Shown here piece by piece: positions 54,188 to 64,000 of a stretch of DNA of 64,000 nt. Location of the stretch: NCBI GenBank assembly GCA_022495995.1, contig JAFEMH010002508.1, positions 271,716 to 335,715 on the forward strand. Reading direction: 5' to 3'. Made by a program: the position numbers and the translations under genes. Positions within the stretch are counted from its first letter, which is position 1. The number at the start of each line of letters is the position of its first letter. Under the pieces are notes generated by a model. That model was not told the origin of the DNA. It did no database searches and saw only the letters and a list, made by a program, of their open reading frames with translations. This DNA is from Adenophora triphylla var. japonica. Its lineage: Eukaryota; Streptophyta; Magnoliopsida; Asterales; Campanulaceae.

Positions 54188-54780
54188 GAGAGATAGATCC
54201 CTCAGAGGTCACTAGAGGTATATTACCTGTCTCAAGAGTTAGGGGTCATATTTTTTTAGATCCTGTTTCATATCATTATGTTTGGCATAGCATTTTGCTT
54301 CTATGTGGCATACATTGCTTGAGATTGTTTTATGTGATAGAGGTTTCTACTCTTATGAGAGAGTACCTCAAATCTCCTTTAGTTTACCACGATGGTGATG
54401 TGGTTATAGCTGGGCATGTATTGCCAGTTGATTTGGTATGATTATCAATTTGTGATTTTGAGATATATTTGACCTGGATGGGTAAGTAGTTGTTGTGCAC
54501 TGGTAGACTATCATAAGAAGTGAGTCTCCTTTTCTATGACTAATTTGCTTATATTGGTATTTGATATAGATAAACTTTTATGTGGTATTCTTGCTATATA
54601 TATGCATTAAAGGTGGAAATTTTGGTTAAAAGTGTAAAGGGTATTTGATATGTGTTAGACTTGCATAAAAAGTCCTTCTAAAAATTTTATGTGCTAGTTG
54701 TGAGTAGATGGCAAATGTGCTTCCATCAGAGTATCTCATGTGTTGGTCTGGGTATGATAAGCAGAATTTTAATCCTTATT
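54188..54780 (+). pseudogene. Decayed protease region (G3)
   Basis: Only weak traces are left, such as SPLVYHDGDVVIAGHVLPVD near 54370. No active site is readable; the stretch is A/T-rich with many stops. Confidence 0.4.
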
Positions 54781-55690
54781 TTGATGGATTTATGGTAATT
54801 ATGATTGATGACTTCTATGTTTAATTAAAGTTACGAGAGGATCATGAAGATCAATTGCGAATTGTGTTATTTGTCTTTAGTGAGAGGTCATTGTTTGAGA
54901 AGTTTAACTAGTGTGAGTTGGCTCGAGAAGATTTCAAATTTTGGGTTCTATAGTCTTAAGCTTGGATGTTACCATGGATCTTGCGAGGAGTGAGTCCTTG
55001 ATCTTTTGGGTTGGCAAGTGCTACCGAAGGATTATCAAAGGATTCTTAAGAATTGTGAAATTGTTGATTTAGTTAACTCGGAAGGATATACCAATGGTGT
55101 AAGATGTAAAAAGGGTGAATCATATTGGTAGAGATGGAGAATAGATTGACTATAGATCCGATCCTTACCTTACCTAGTGGATATGAGGACTTCTTGAATT
55201 TTAAGTGCGTATTAAGGGAAGGTTAGGTTGTGATATTATGTAAAATGGGAAAGTGATAGCGCATGTTTCGAGGAAGTTAACTTTGATAAAGCGGAATTTT
55301 CCTATCCTCCACTCGAAAGTGGCTGCAATTATTTTGCGTTATTTAAGTGGGAACCTTATCTTTTTGAAGCTCCATTTGAGATTTGTTACCGATCCTAAGA
55401 GTTTGAATAATTTAGTTACTCGAAAGGAAGAGATCAACAGGCCGAGGCGATGGTTGGAACTATTAAAAGACTTTAATCGTGTTATTTTATATCATCCGAA
55501 AGAGTTATTGTGATTTCAGTTGCGATTAGCCGAAAGGCTTATGTGTCAACAATTATATCCTTTGAGTCGCAAGGTGAGATATTATTGCGAATATTCCGGT
55601 TATACCTATAGCATATAGAGACCTTAGGGGAAGTTCAACAATGATTCAAAATTTGAGAGGATTATCGGATAGTTTCAAGATGGGAAGAGA
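54781..55690 (+). pseudogene. Decayed RT thumb and RNase H (G3)
   Basis: MIDDF (RT catalytic pair, about 54805), then REDHEDQLRIVLFVFSERSL and EKFN, then DPILTLPSGYEDF, KMGKVIAHVSRKLTLIKRNF and TDPKSL...RRWLELLKDFNRVILYHP. These match the RT-RNase H of chromoviruses. The palm N-terminal half is deleted and stops are frequent. One 86-residue frame remains at 55253-55513. Confidence 0.75.
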
Positions 55691-55698
55691 CTGTCGGA

Positions 55699-56932
55699 GG
55701 TGCCCGCCATCACCGGGGTTGACATTTATACCCAGTCAGCGAACAATTCACCAAGGATCGGCCTTATAAAATGGCTCTACTCCCCAGACTTCTACAAAAA
55801 TGTAGTTGCGAAGGAGAATCCGGCTGCCCTGATGGAGGATATCGGCCTTGTCCTCACTGAGGTTGGGATCTGTCCCTATTTTTACTTCAATATTTGAATT
55901 CCAGATCCTTTTATGACTTTTGATCTCCCTCTTTGCAGGCGGGCAATAAAGTTTTGAGGCTGCGGGAATGCTGCGATGGTCTGTCCGCTGAACTTGAGGG
56001 CCAAACCAAAATTTTGGCGGACAAGCTCCGTGAGCTGGCCCAGGCAGAGGAGAAGGTGAAATCCTTGTTCACCACTCTTCTTTGAGAGGGATGCCACCCT
56101 TTCCGATAAGGAGGCAGATCTGAAGGGCTTCTCCGACCGACTGATCGAGGTTGAGAAGAAGCTGGAACATGCCCAGGGGGAGCGGGAGGAGCTCCGCGGG
56201 CACAAGGCCGCTCTGGAACAAAGGAGTGACGAGCTCTCCAAGAGGTTGGAGGCTTCCAAGGCATCCGTTTTGACCTTGGAGGCCAAAGTAGATGAGCTCT
56301 CCGACCAACTGATCCCCTTAAGGCGGTTTAAGTTGGAGAGGAGTACATTTTGCTCGCGACTCGCAAGGAGGCAGTGGAGGAGTTCAAGAAATCCGAGGAG
56401 TACAAGGACCTCCTTGCCGCTGATGGCTTAGCCCAGTGCGAGGCCGATTGCCGGACACAGATACAGAATTTTGCTGCTACGGGCAAGTTCTCCGCACAGC
56501 AGTTGGTCGTGATAGGCTCACTTGTTGCTACTGATACGGTGTGCTTGCCCGGGCATGCACTAGTCCCTCTGTCTGAGGATGAGGTCAAGGGTTTGGAGCT
56601 GGCAGCAGCAGCCTCCTTGCCTCCTGTGGCCGAGGTTACTGCCACTGCTCTTATTGGCGAAGTGGACGCCCTGAGATTCGGGGATGAGGAGTTATCCTAC
56701 GAGGATGACGTTGCTCGCGTTCTCTCTAATGGGCCGGCAATTGGTGATCTTTTTCCTGCGCGGGCAGCTCCTATTCCCCTCTCTACGGGTCCAAACATTC
56801 CTCCGGTCATCACTGACTTAACCATATCCACTAGCCTTCCTTCTCCCACTCCGGCATCCGAAGCGGCCACGGATGGTGCGGCCACAGATATGGTCACTGA
56901 TGCTCCCAAGGACCCCGCTCCTTTAGTCTAGG
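55699..56932 (+). pseudogene. Antisense ORF of Tat element G4, spliced, coiled coil
   Basis: Exon 1 (to 55861) encodes SANNSPRIGLIKWLYSPDFY and AALMEDIGLVLTE. An intron 55862-55938 (GTTGGG...TTTGCAG) joins in phase to AGNKVLRLRECCDG and a long coiled coil (LADKLRELAQAEEKVKSLFT; DELSKRLEASKASVLTLEAK), then LLATRKEAVEEFKKSEEYKD, a globular part and an acidic Pro/Thr-rich tail ending in TAG at 56932. Two single-base shifts near 56081 and 56335 break exon 2. The 5' end is lost at the G3 border. The role is unknown; a host gene origin cannot be excluded. Confidence 0.65.
55862..55938 (+). other. Putative 77-bp intron in the G4 antisense ORF
   Basis: GTTGGGAT donor after ACTGAG and a pyrimidine-rich CTCCCTCTTTGCAG acceptor; removal keeps the frame. 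Confidence 0.65.
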
Positions 56933-58006
56933 ATTTTTATTTTTCTCTTATTGTAATAGATTGGTAGGATTCTGTAATAATTTTTATCTATAAAATAGAG
57001 GTATTTTTCTTAATTGCTCTCTTAATTGCTTGTGTTTTTAGGCTGTTTTGAGTGTTAGCAGTACTTGAGTACCTTGGTACTTGCATTCTTGCTTTTATTT
57101 TTTCCAGCGTTTTTTACTTATAACAATTAAATTTTATACTCTCTTCTGCGGTTAGAGGCGTAGTAGGCCTTCTGCCCGCGTTTTTGAGTTTTCCTAACTC
57201 TGTATTCAAAATCTCTTGGATTTTTTGTGAGAGTCAACCCTATTTCGCTGTGACCGCGTTTGTTTGGCCTTGTGGCAAACTTTGAGGCCTTAACCCCGTT
57301 TGTCTATTTGGCTTTGTTAAACTCTTTTGATCACTCCCATCCATTTACACTTATGTTCCGACCTTGCAAGCCGTGGTGTAAGTCAAAAAGCAGCCAAGGC
57401 AAGCTACCTTCATAGGGCATGCATGTGAAGTGTGGCCGTGAGGCGATAGTCTACGCAACAGTAGGTAGGAGCATATTTAGCATATTGTCCCTTTAACCTA
57501 CCGGCATCTGTATCCACGATTGGTGGTTCACGCGGTTTGACCATTTATTAAAAACTTATTGAGATTTTGTGAGGGTCTTGTGGAGATCATGTAAGTGGGC
57601 TCATATGTTGGCCTTTGTCACATACAGGCATGCGAGTAACGGCCCTAAAAAGGCCTTCGCGCATTTACTGGGTCCGGGCTTTGGCCTTTGTCCCCACTTG
57701 CATCTATACCCACTTTTTCTTGGTGGTATCACATGGGCAGGACAGTGTGTCGTGTCCGCGATCGAGTACGGGCGTAATGGCCTTTGTGCCCATATAGGCG
57801 TGCGGATCTTAATGGATCTTTTGCACATCGGTAAGGCACAGAGGGCTCATATGTTGGCCCTAGAACCTACCGGCATCCACTTGCGGGCATCCACCTTAGC
57901 TTTTGAAATTTGGTAGTGCTATATAACAGTTTTGCACAAAAATTTGGTGGTAATTACATATTCATACATATAGTACCCCTATATTCCCTCAAAAAATTAC
58001 AAAGAT
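56933..58006. other. Spacer between the antisense ORF and integrase of G4
   Basis: About 1.07 kb without a supported gene. GGCTCATATGTTGGCC recurs at 57599 and 57845, and ACCTACCGGCATC at 57495 and 57870, so the spacer holds a diverged ~250-bp direct repeat. Confidence 0.6.
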
Positions 58007-59230
58007 TCAAAAGAAATACTTTCTAAGGCGATCTCTATTCCAAGCGTGCTTGAGCTCTTTTCCTTCTTTTGTCCGCAACATGTAGGTGCCCTCCTTGATT
58101 ATTTGGGTGACCTCATATGGACCTTCCCATTTCGGGGAGAGCTTGTTGAAACCAGGTTGGGTCCCTTGGACCTCCACATTTCTGAGTACCCAATTTCCAA
58201 CTGAAAAACTCCTCCTATTTACTCTTTTATCGTGGTGCTTCTTCGCCTTTTGCTTGTAGTTCACCATTTTTTCATTTGCCCGCATTCTCTTTCCTTCGAG
58301 ATCGTCCAGGTTACACCTTCTGTTTGCCTCGTTTTGAGACTCATCGAAGTACGTGACTCTGTACGAGGGTAGGGCTACCTCAACTGGAGCCATTGCCTCT
58401 GACCCATACGTGAGCGAGAAAGGAGTTTCTCCTGTTGAATTTCTGATTGTTGTGCAGACAACCCACAATGCGGTCTGGAGCTCGTCCAACCATCGTCCTC
58501 CTCGTCCCTCCAAGTTTTTCTTTAGGGCGGTCAGGACTGGCTTGTTCGTGGCCTCAGCTTGGCCATTTCACTGGGGGTAAGCAACTGCGGATTGACGATG
58601 TTGCACTTTCATTCTCATACATTCAGCAGTGAATTTTGCAGAGAACTGAGTGCCATTGTCCGAAATTATTGCTTGCGGAATTCCAAATCGGTAATAGATG
58701 TGATCTTGGACAAAATTGATAGTGTTCTCCTCGGAGATAGTGGCTAAGCCCTTTGCTTCCGTCCACTTGGTAAAATAATCCACGGCCACAACGGCATACT
58801 TAATGCTTCCTCGAGCAGTTGGGAATGGTCCAATGAGATCGATCCCCCATGTATCAAACGGCCACGATGGTACAGCCAAAGTTTGCTCTGTTGATGGTAG
58901 TCTAGGGATGTCCGCAAATCGCTGGCACTTATCACACTTTCTTACGTACTCCTGCGCATCTCTTCTCATCGTAGGCCAATAAAATCCCTGGAATTTGATT
59001 TTGTCTGAGAGAGTGCGAGCACCGGGATGTCCACCACAAACTCCTTCATGAACCTCATAGAGCAAGTTGGTGGTCATGTGAGTTTTGACACATCTCAGCA
59101 AAGGCTTGGTGAATGATCGCCGAAAAAGTACCCCATCGAGGACGAGGTATTTTGCGGACACCTTTCTAATGGTTCTAGCCCTTGCTGGATCCTCGGGGAG
59201 GGTTTGATCTTTGATGTAATCCTTGATCTC
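58007..59230 (-). pseudogene. Gypsy integrase (G4)
   Basis: 58568-59161 encodes the zinc region (HEGVCGGHPGARTL, WPTMRRDAQEYVRKCDKCQR) and rve core (WGIDLIGPFPTARGSIKYAV, DYFTKWTEA, IISDNGTQFS). After one TGA in the NGQAE region, 58007-58513 continues with TPFSLTYGSEAMAPVEVALP and GNWVLRNVEVQGTQ...SPKWEGPYEV to RLRKYFF and a stop. It is almost complete, with D, D and E catalytic positions all recognisable. Confidence 0.88.
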
Positions 59231-59236
59231 ATCTAC

Positions 59237-60025
59237 CTAGTCCCTTACTTGATCCTCACTATTGTTTATCTGAATTCGATCTATAGCAGGTCTCTCCGTG
59301 AACTCTATCTGGCAATCCGTCTCCAAGTCTATGACTTCTTGATCGGTTATTACGGAGAGGAGGTCATCCTCCATGTTGTCCTCTCTCATGACTTGGTTCA
59401 GCTCATAGTAGGTGAAATTTTTTATGAGGGTTTTTGCTGCATCAGCAGATCGAGTTAGCACCGGGGTTGATTGTATCATACTCCCCCTAATTTGATTTAC
59501 TATGAAATTTGAGAGTCACTATTGATCTCAATGTTCCGAACTCCCAAGTCTCTTGCCAATTCCATGCCCGCTATAATCGCCTCATACTTAGCCTGATTGT
59601 TCGAAGCTTCGAATTTGAATCTTAAGACCCTTTTGAATTTCTCCCCGCAAGGTGCGATCAAGAGTATGCCCGCTCCACTAATTAACTTGCTCGCAGAGCC
59701 ATCCACGAATAAAGCCCACACTTCTTCTGGACGCTCCTTGCCGCATACAATCTCCGTGCTCGAGCTATCTTGGGCTTCCTCTCGATTCCGCCCGCTTTCT
59801 ATTTCCCTGTGCTCGTCCGTCCGCCAGTTTAAATGACGATTCTGCCACAAAATCAGCTAAGGCCTGCGCTTTGATTGTCCTTCTCGGGGAGTAGGTGATT
59901 TGGAACTCAGTGAGCTCGATAGACCAAACTAGCATTCTCCCCGAGGACTATGATTTGTGTAAAACCTTTCTAAGCGGGGACTCATTGAGTATAGTTATAG
60001 GATGTGCAGAAAAGTAGGCTTGTTC
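59237..60025 (-). pseudogene. RNase H domains and tether (G4), truncated
   Basis: 59500-59850 carries the second RNase H (VWALFVDGSASKLISGAGIL, FEASNNQAKYEAIIAGMELA, EINSDSQ). 59237-59479 encodes an acidic linker to integrase. 59850-60025 holds the end of the first RNase H (AYFSAHPITILNESPLRKVL, SIELTEFQITYSPRRTIKAQ) with a stop. The break at 60025 removes RT. Confidence 0.78.
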
Positions 60026-60505
60026 CCTCGCCACCAAAGGCTCCAACTCCTCCACCATCCTCTATTCCACCATCTGGTGAGATTACTCCTCCTTTGGTCA
60101 CTGTTCCCTCTGTAGACTCCCCAATTACAAAGAAAAGGAAGGTTCCACCTTCCAACCCTAAAGGGAAAGCTGCAAATAAAACATTTTTTATTTCATTTTT
60201 TTTACGGTGTCTCATGTCAGGAGGCGAGTAGAAAGATCGAACCCTATACAATTATTATTTTTACACTGTTAAATATATACTTTCCCGTTATTGAAAAGAT
60301 TGTTTGATCCAAGATGAAAACAACTAGTGAGAAATTAACAGAAGTTATTTAACGATGTTACAAGAAATATTCAAGTCTCTTTTAGAAAAAATATAAAAAT
60401 TTGTTCGACAAAAGTCTACTAGGACGGACTTGGTCACAAAATATAAGGAATCAAAGCCAAAATCTTAAAAAAACGCATTTTTTGTAAGATAAAAAAAGAG
60501 TCGGT
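60026..60505 (+). other. Unassigned segment with Pro-rich, KKRKV-containing ORF end
   Basis: The plus strand has a frame (to 60231) with PKAPTPPPSSIPPSGEITPP followed by SPITKKRKVPPSNPKGKAAN, a Pro-rich segment with a basic cluster like a nuclear localisation signal. It may be the tail of an antisense-type ORF from another element. The rest to 60505 is A/T-rich with nothing recognised. Confidence 0.35.
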
Positions 60506-60923
60506 CTGGAGAGAAACGCGTTTCTCCGTCGTGTATGGAGAAACGGGGCAACGTTTGTCGCGCGACATACTTAGCCAGTTTCTGGATATCCTTTCCAAAG
60601 CTTCTGGATATCCAGAACATTGAATATGGATATCCAGAAGCTTTGGAAAGGATATCCAGAAACCAAATATTTTTTCTGGATATCATTTCCAAAGCTTCTG
60701 GATATCCAGAACATTGAATACGATATCCGAAGCTTTGGAAAGGATATCCAGAAATCAACTATTTTTCCTGGATATCCTTTCCAAAGCTTCTGGATATCCA
60801 TATTCAATGTTCTGGATATCCAGAACTGATGAAAGTGATATCCAGTTGTTGTGGCTAAGTATGTCGCGCGACAAACGTTGCCCCGTTTCTCCATAAGCGA
60901 CGGAGAAACGCGTTTCTCCCCAG
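60506..60923. mobile_element. Fold-back element 1 (GGATATCC/ACGCGT family)
   Basis: 418 bp. The left arm (60506-60578) and right arm (60852-60923) are inverted copies carrying GGAGAAACGCGTTTCTCC-type, GGGGCAACGTTTGTCGCGCG and ACATACTTAGCCA words. The middle is filled with alternating direct and inverted copies of TCTGGATATCC and AGCTTTGGAAAGGATATCC. No coding capacity; no clear TSD. Confidence 0.8.
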
Positions 60924-61426
60924 ATTTTTACATAAAAAAAAGTGTTTTGTTTTCTCCGCTAGTGTCAGTGTTAGTGTAAAAAAAATGTCATTGTAAAGAA
61001 TGCCAGTTCATGTATTATTAAATTGTCATTATAAAAGAGTGTCAGTAGGGTAAAAAAGTGCCAGTATTAGTATAAAAAAGTGCTAGTGAAAAATAGTGAC
61101 AGTGCATGTATTATTAAGTGAAGTGATAGTGTAAAAATGATTTTTCCTTAAATTTAAAAAAAAAACTAGTTTTTTATATGACCAACTAGCAATCAAATTG
61201 ATTGTAATAATTTTTTTTAAAAATAATGTTCCCTCTATTTATGTAATAATATTCAATTTCGTACGAGTTTTTGCTGTACATAAAAAACATTATGTAATAA
61301 TATTTTAGCTCCTTAAAAGGAAACATTGAGCAAAAATAAATGCATGCATACCTTTTTTAATGTTACAACAGTTGACTTTTAATCAATTTAATTTAATTTG
61401 GGTAATGCTTTTGAAAGAGGTTCTTT
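60924..61426. other. A/T-rich spacer with AGTGTCAGT-type repeats
   Basis: 60958-61135 contains about nine short variants of (A)GTG(T/C)CAGT(A/G)T(A)AAAAA. No gene seen. Confidence 0.6.
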
Positions 61427-62040
61427 TGGAAACGCGTTTCTCCATAACTATGGAGAAACGCGTTTTTAATAGCCGTAATTATACGTTTGATAACCGAAGA
61501 AAATTTCTCGGATATCAGCCTCAAAGGGTTCCTCGATATCCAGAAGCTTTGGAACGGATATCCGTAAGCCTTTCGCGGATATCCGCAACATATTTGAAGC
61601 CAAATCCAAGGCCAAGACCACAAATTGCTTATTGAAGGTTTCTGATATCCGTAAACCTTCAAATGTATATCCGTGAAACCATCAAATGAATATCCGTAAA
61701 CATATTTTGAAGCCAAATCCAAGGCCAAGACCGTAAAAATGCTTATTGAAGGTTTCTCGGATATCCGTAAACATTCAAATGTATATCCGTAAACCATCAA
61801 TGAATATCCGTAAACATTTTGAAAGTTTCGATATCATTTTCGAAGGTTTCTGGATATCACTTTCATAAGCTTCTGGATATCCTTTCAAAGGGTTCGATAT
61901 CCGTAACCTGAGATCGATATCCGTAAGAACCATGAGACAAGGTCATGGCCAATACAAAAAGTTTCTGGATATCCTTTCAATAGCTTCTGGATACCCGTAA
62001 CCCGTTTCTCCATAACTTATGGAGAAACGCGTTTCTCCCT
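61427..62040. mobile_element. Fold-back element 2 (same family)
   Basis: About 614 bp, bounded by GAAACGCGTTTCTCCATAAC at 61430 and by CCGTTTCTCCATAACTTATG followed by GAGAAACGCGTTTCTCC at 62001-62038. The interior has many GGATATCCGTAA words and a 120-bp direct repeat starting GAAGCCAAATCCAAGGCCAA (61591 and 61711). Confidence 0.75.
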
Positions 62041-62249
62041 AGATTTTACGAATGCTTTTTGTTACATTTATTTTATTTTGTTAATGGGATGAGTTACGTC
62101 AACATATATAAGACTTTGAAAGTTTGAAACTCATTTATTGACTTTGTAAACATTTGACATTTAGAGACCAGTTCATATTTTAATCTATTTGTCAATGGTG
62201 AAGTTTGAATTCAAAACATAGTTTTTACAGCGTTAAAATATACTCGATC
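62041..62249. other. A/T-rich intergenic sequence
   Basis: Nothing recognised. Confidence 0.6.
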
Positions 62250-62490
62250 CGCCCCAAAATAATTTTTCTACTTTTTATCGTTTTATAGTTAATAAGAAAA
62301 TACTTTGAGTAATAATTTTAGTTTGATTTAACTATCCTAATAAAAATTTAAAACTTGTTAGCAGTACACCATTATAATAAATATCAATAACAAATTCTAG
62401 ATGTTTCTTCGAATAATTAAATCAAAATAAAATTATTACTCAAAGTATTTTCGCGTTGAGGACGAAAAAACTAGAAAGATCACTTGAGTA
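62250..62490. mobile_element. MITE-like inverted repeat
   Basis: The left arm at 62298-62335 (GAAAATACTTTGAGTAATAA) and the right arm at 62418-62453 are near-perfect inverted copies over about 37 bases. Outer arms begin TCGATCCGCCCCAAAATAAT, like mariner/Stowaway-type MITE ends. No coding capacity. Confidence 0.6.
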
Positions 62491-62734
62491 TGCAGAGAAT
62501 CATGATTCAACCGCAACTTGTTCTTTATAACTTTATCTGATTTCTGAGCATAATTTATAGTACATCAATGTAAAGTTTGGCATTGTGACCATTTGAATCA
62601 TTCTTTTATATCATAGTTAGACAGCCATAGATGAAGATGAAGATGAAAACAAAAAAAAAAAAAATGACAAAAAATAAATAAAAAAATTCATCGCTTTCAA
62701 CATAATTAATACTGTATAAGATTATAAGAAATAT

Positions 62735-62908
62735 TGTGAAAACTTATAATTGTATTATTACAAGAGTATAAGAAAATTTATACAATTCTAATCCTAGAAG
62801 GAAAGTAAATATTAAAAGGATAAAGAAAATAAACAACTTGTAGGAAATATAGAATAATATATCAAGAAAGATTCTTGACATCTTTGATATCCTTAATATG
62901 CCCCTACA
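62735..62908 (-). repeat. Probable 3' LTR of copia C2 (174 bp)
   Basis: Inverted ends TGT...ACA; on the minus strand it starts TGTAGGGGCATATTAAGGAT right after the RNase H end. A second copy would lie outside the window. Confidence 0.55.
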
Positions 62909-63650
62909 ATATGTACGATCCTTGGAGACTAACGAGATGAACAAAGGGTCTAGTTAAGCGCTTTGTGAGTGTATTCGCAAATTGATCATTACCTGAAATG
63001 TGTTGCACACGAAGAGATCCCATTTGAACTTGTTCACAAACAAAATGAAAAACAAGAGCAAGGTGTTTCATACTTTCATCCTAGAATGAAAAACTGGGTT
63101 GGCAGAATAATGTGTGGCACCAAGGTTGTCATTATAAATGGCAGGCAGTTGAGAAAGAGAAATATCTAACTCAGAAAGTAAGCTTCAAACCCATAATACC
63201 TCGGCTGTGGCATCGGCAATCGCACGGAATTCGTCCTCGATGGATGATCGAGTAAGAGCTCTTTGTTTTTTGAAAACCCAAACAACATGGTTTCGGCCAA
63301 TGTAAACTAAGTAACTAGTGGTAGAGACATAGTCATCTTTATCACCCGCCCAATCGGCGTCAAAAGGCATGAAGAGAGAATGTAGTGTCTTGATATAGCA
63401 GTAGACCCGTATAAAGTGTACCATGAAGATAACGAAAAAGACGTTTTAAAGCAATCCAGTGAGTGGGTTTCGCATGAACTGAGCAAGTTTATTGACAGGA
63501 AAGACAATGTCAGAACAAGTAATATATAAGTATTGGAGGCTTCCAATAATGGTTTTATAGTCAGATGGGTTAGAGATAGACATACCAGACGAGTTGGCGA
63601 GGGATGGATAGGGAGCCATCAGAGTGGGTAAGGGTTTTGAGTCAATCATT
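62909..63650 (-). pseudogene. Copia RNase H (C2)
   Basis: 63446-63649 encodes IIGSLQYLYITCSDIVFPVN; 63185-63424 encodes DADWAGDKDDYVSTTSYLVY and SSIEDEFRAIADATAEVLWV (RNase H acidic residues). 62920-63060 encodes the C-terminus (HFVCEQVQMGSLRVQHISGN, DQFANTLTKRLTRP) in another frame. The sequence between 63060 and 63180 is disrupted. Confidence 0.8.
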
Positions 63651-64000
63651 TTATGATGGGTGAGAAGATCATGAATATATTTGGTTTGAGAAAGAATAAG
63701 CCCTTTGGAGTTGGGAGTAACTTCAACTCCAATAAAATAGGAAAGAAGACCAAGATACTTAATAGAAAACGATTTGCAAGGTTGGTAAGGAAGGAGGTAA
63801 GAAAAGGTTGAGACGGATCGGTAATTATAATGTCATCAACATAGACTGAGAGATAAAGTTTGTGATGATTTTGTTTGTATATAAACAAGGATGGATCGGC
63901 TAGGGATGGTTTGAAGCTAGAAGAGAGTAGATAGGTTTTGAACTCGGTGTACCAAGCTCGAGGTGTTTGCTTAATGCTATAGATTGCTTTAGTGAGATGA
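63646..64000 (-). pseudogene. Copia reverse transcriptase, C-terminal part (C2)
   Basis: Minus-strand frames read ...IYSIKQTPRAWYTEF near 63960 and YLSVYVDDIIITDPSQP (catalytic YVDD, about 63840), then a frame-shifted region corresponding to FFLGLEV. It continues past the window end. Confidence 0.8.

Larger units (their letters stand above)
50257..55690 (+). mobile_element. Tekay/Del-type Ty3/gypsy element G3, 3' truncated
   Basis: A 2750-bp 5' LTR, a tRNA-iMet PBS, Gag with retrotrans_gag and zinc knuckles, and remains of RT and RNase H. Long LTRs with this PBS are typical of Tekay/Del chromoviruses. Integrase and the 3' LTR are gone; element G4 begins about 55690. Confidence 0.82.
55691..60025 (-). 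mobile_element. 3' half of Tat-type gypsy element G4
   Basis: Minus-strand RNase H and integrase (58007-60025) are followed by a spacer and, in the opposite strand, a spliced ORF (55699-56932). RT, gag and LTRs are missing; the right border at about 60025 is abrupt. The layout mirrors G1. Confidence 0.78.
62735..64000 (-). mobile_element. Copia element C2 (minus), 3' part
   Basis: RT and RNase H followed by a short 3' LTR; the 5' part is beyond the window. Frames are fairly decayed. Confidence 0.78.

Noticed and set aside
55882..56308. Minus-strand ORFs opposite the G4 antisense ORF
   Set aside because: Only shadows of the coiled-coil codon pattern; no motif and no continuation across the intron.
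60026..60231. Nuclear protein gene with KKRKV signal
   Set aside because: Too short, no start context, and truncated next to element G4; kept only as an unassigned segment.
1..64000. tRNA, rRNA, riboswitch or bacterial-type regulatory features
   Set aside because: None recognised; the tRNA-like matches are the primer-binding sites of retrotransposons.

Overview
The window is repeat-dense plant nuclear DNA, probably from a eudicot. The evidence is LTR retrotransposons of plant lineages (SIRE-like and other Ty1/copia; Tat-like and Tekay-like Ty3/gypsy), a CACTA transposon, a plant-type telomere-like block (TTTAGGG variants), a berberine-bridge-enzyme-like oxidase and a scrap of an NB-ARC resistance gene. 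There are no operons, ribosome binding sites, rRNA or tRNA genes that I can recognise. Only one host gene is substantial; nearly everything else is transposon sequence, much of it nested and broken.

Layout. 1-20086: two minus-strand copies of one long SIRE-type copia element in a head-to-tail array that shares the LTR at 5611-6962. Copy 1 runs off the left edge; copy 2 (5611-20086) is complete, with 5' LTR, PBS, gag, protease, integrase, RT, RNase H, a 4.2 kb third ORF with what looks like its own TATA promoter and leader intron, PPT and 3' LTR. 20087-21466: the 3' part of a BBE-like gene, whose reading frame starts at the first base after the LTR. 22233-23008: a 343-bp tandem duplication ending in an NB-ARC P-loop fragment. 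23009-27866: a mosaic plus-strand copia element (gag of one family fused in frame to integrase of another), inserted in the NB-ARC frame. 27867-42311: a plus-strand Tat-type gypsy element, interrupted in gag by an LTR-like block (29736-31538) and in integrase by a 4734-bp non-autonomous CACTA element (35050-39783, TSD AAT). The CACTA element carries a 166-bp satellite, a telomere-like array and a host-like promoter/5'UTR segment. 42312-48009: a minus-strand Tat-type element cut off after RNase H. 49080-50256: an internally deleted minus-strand copia element. 50257-55690: a plus-strand Tekay-type chromovirus with a 2750-bp LTR and decayed pol. 55691-60025: the 3' half of a minus-strand Tat-type element with a spliced antisense coiled-coil ORF. 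60506-62040: two members of a palindrome-rich fold-back family built from GGATATCC and GGAGAAACGCGTTTCTCC. 62250-62490: a MITE. 62735-64000: the 3' part of another minus-strand copia element.

The retrotransposon proteins would have acted together (Gag shell, protease, RT/RNase H copying, integrase insertion), but no element except possibly SIRE copy 2 retains a complete set, and that copy is heavily frameshifted. Many of its frameshifts fall at CHG trinucleotides, where the two copies differ. This may be a sequencing or consensus artefact at methylated sites, so 'pseudogene' in 1-20086 should be read with caution.
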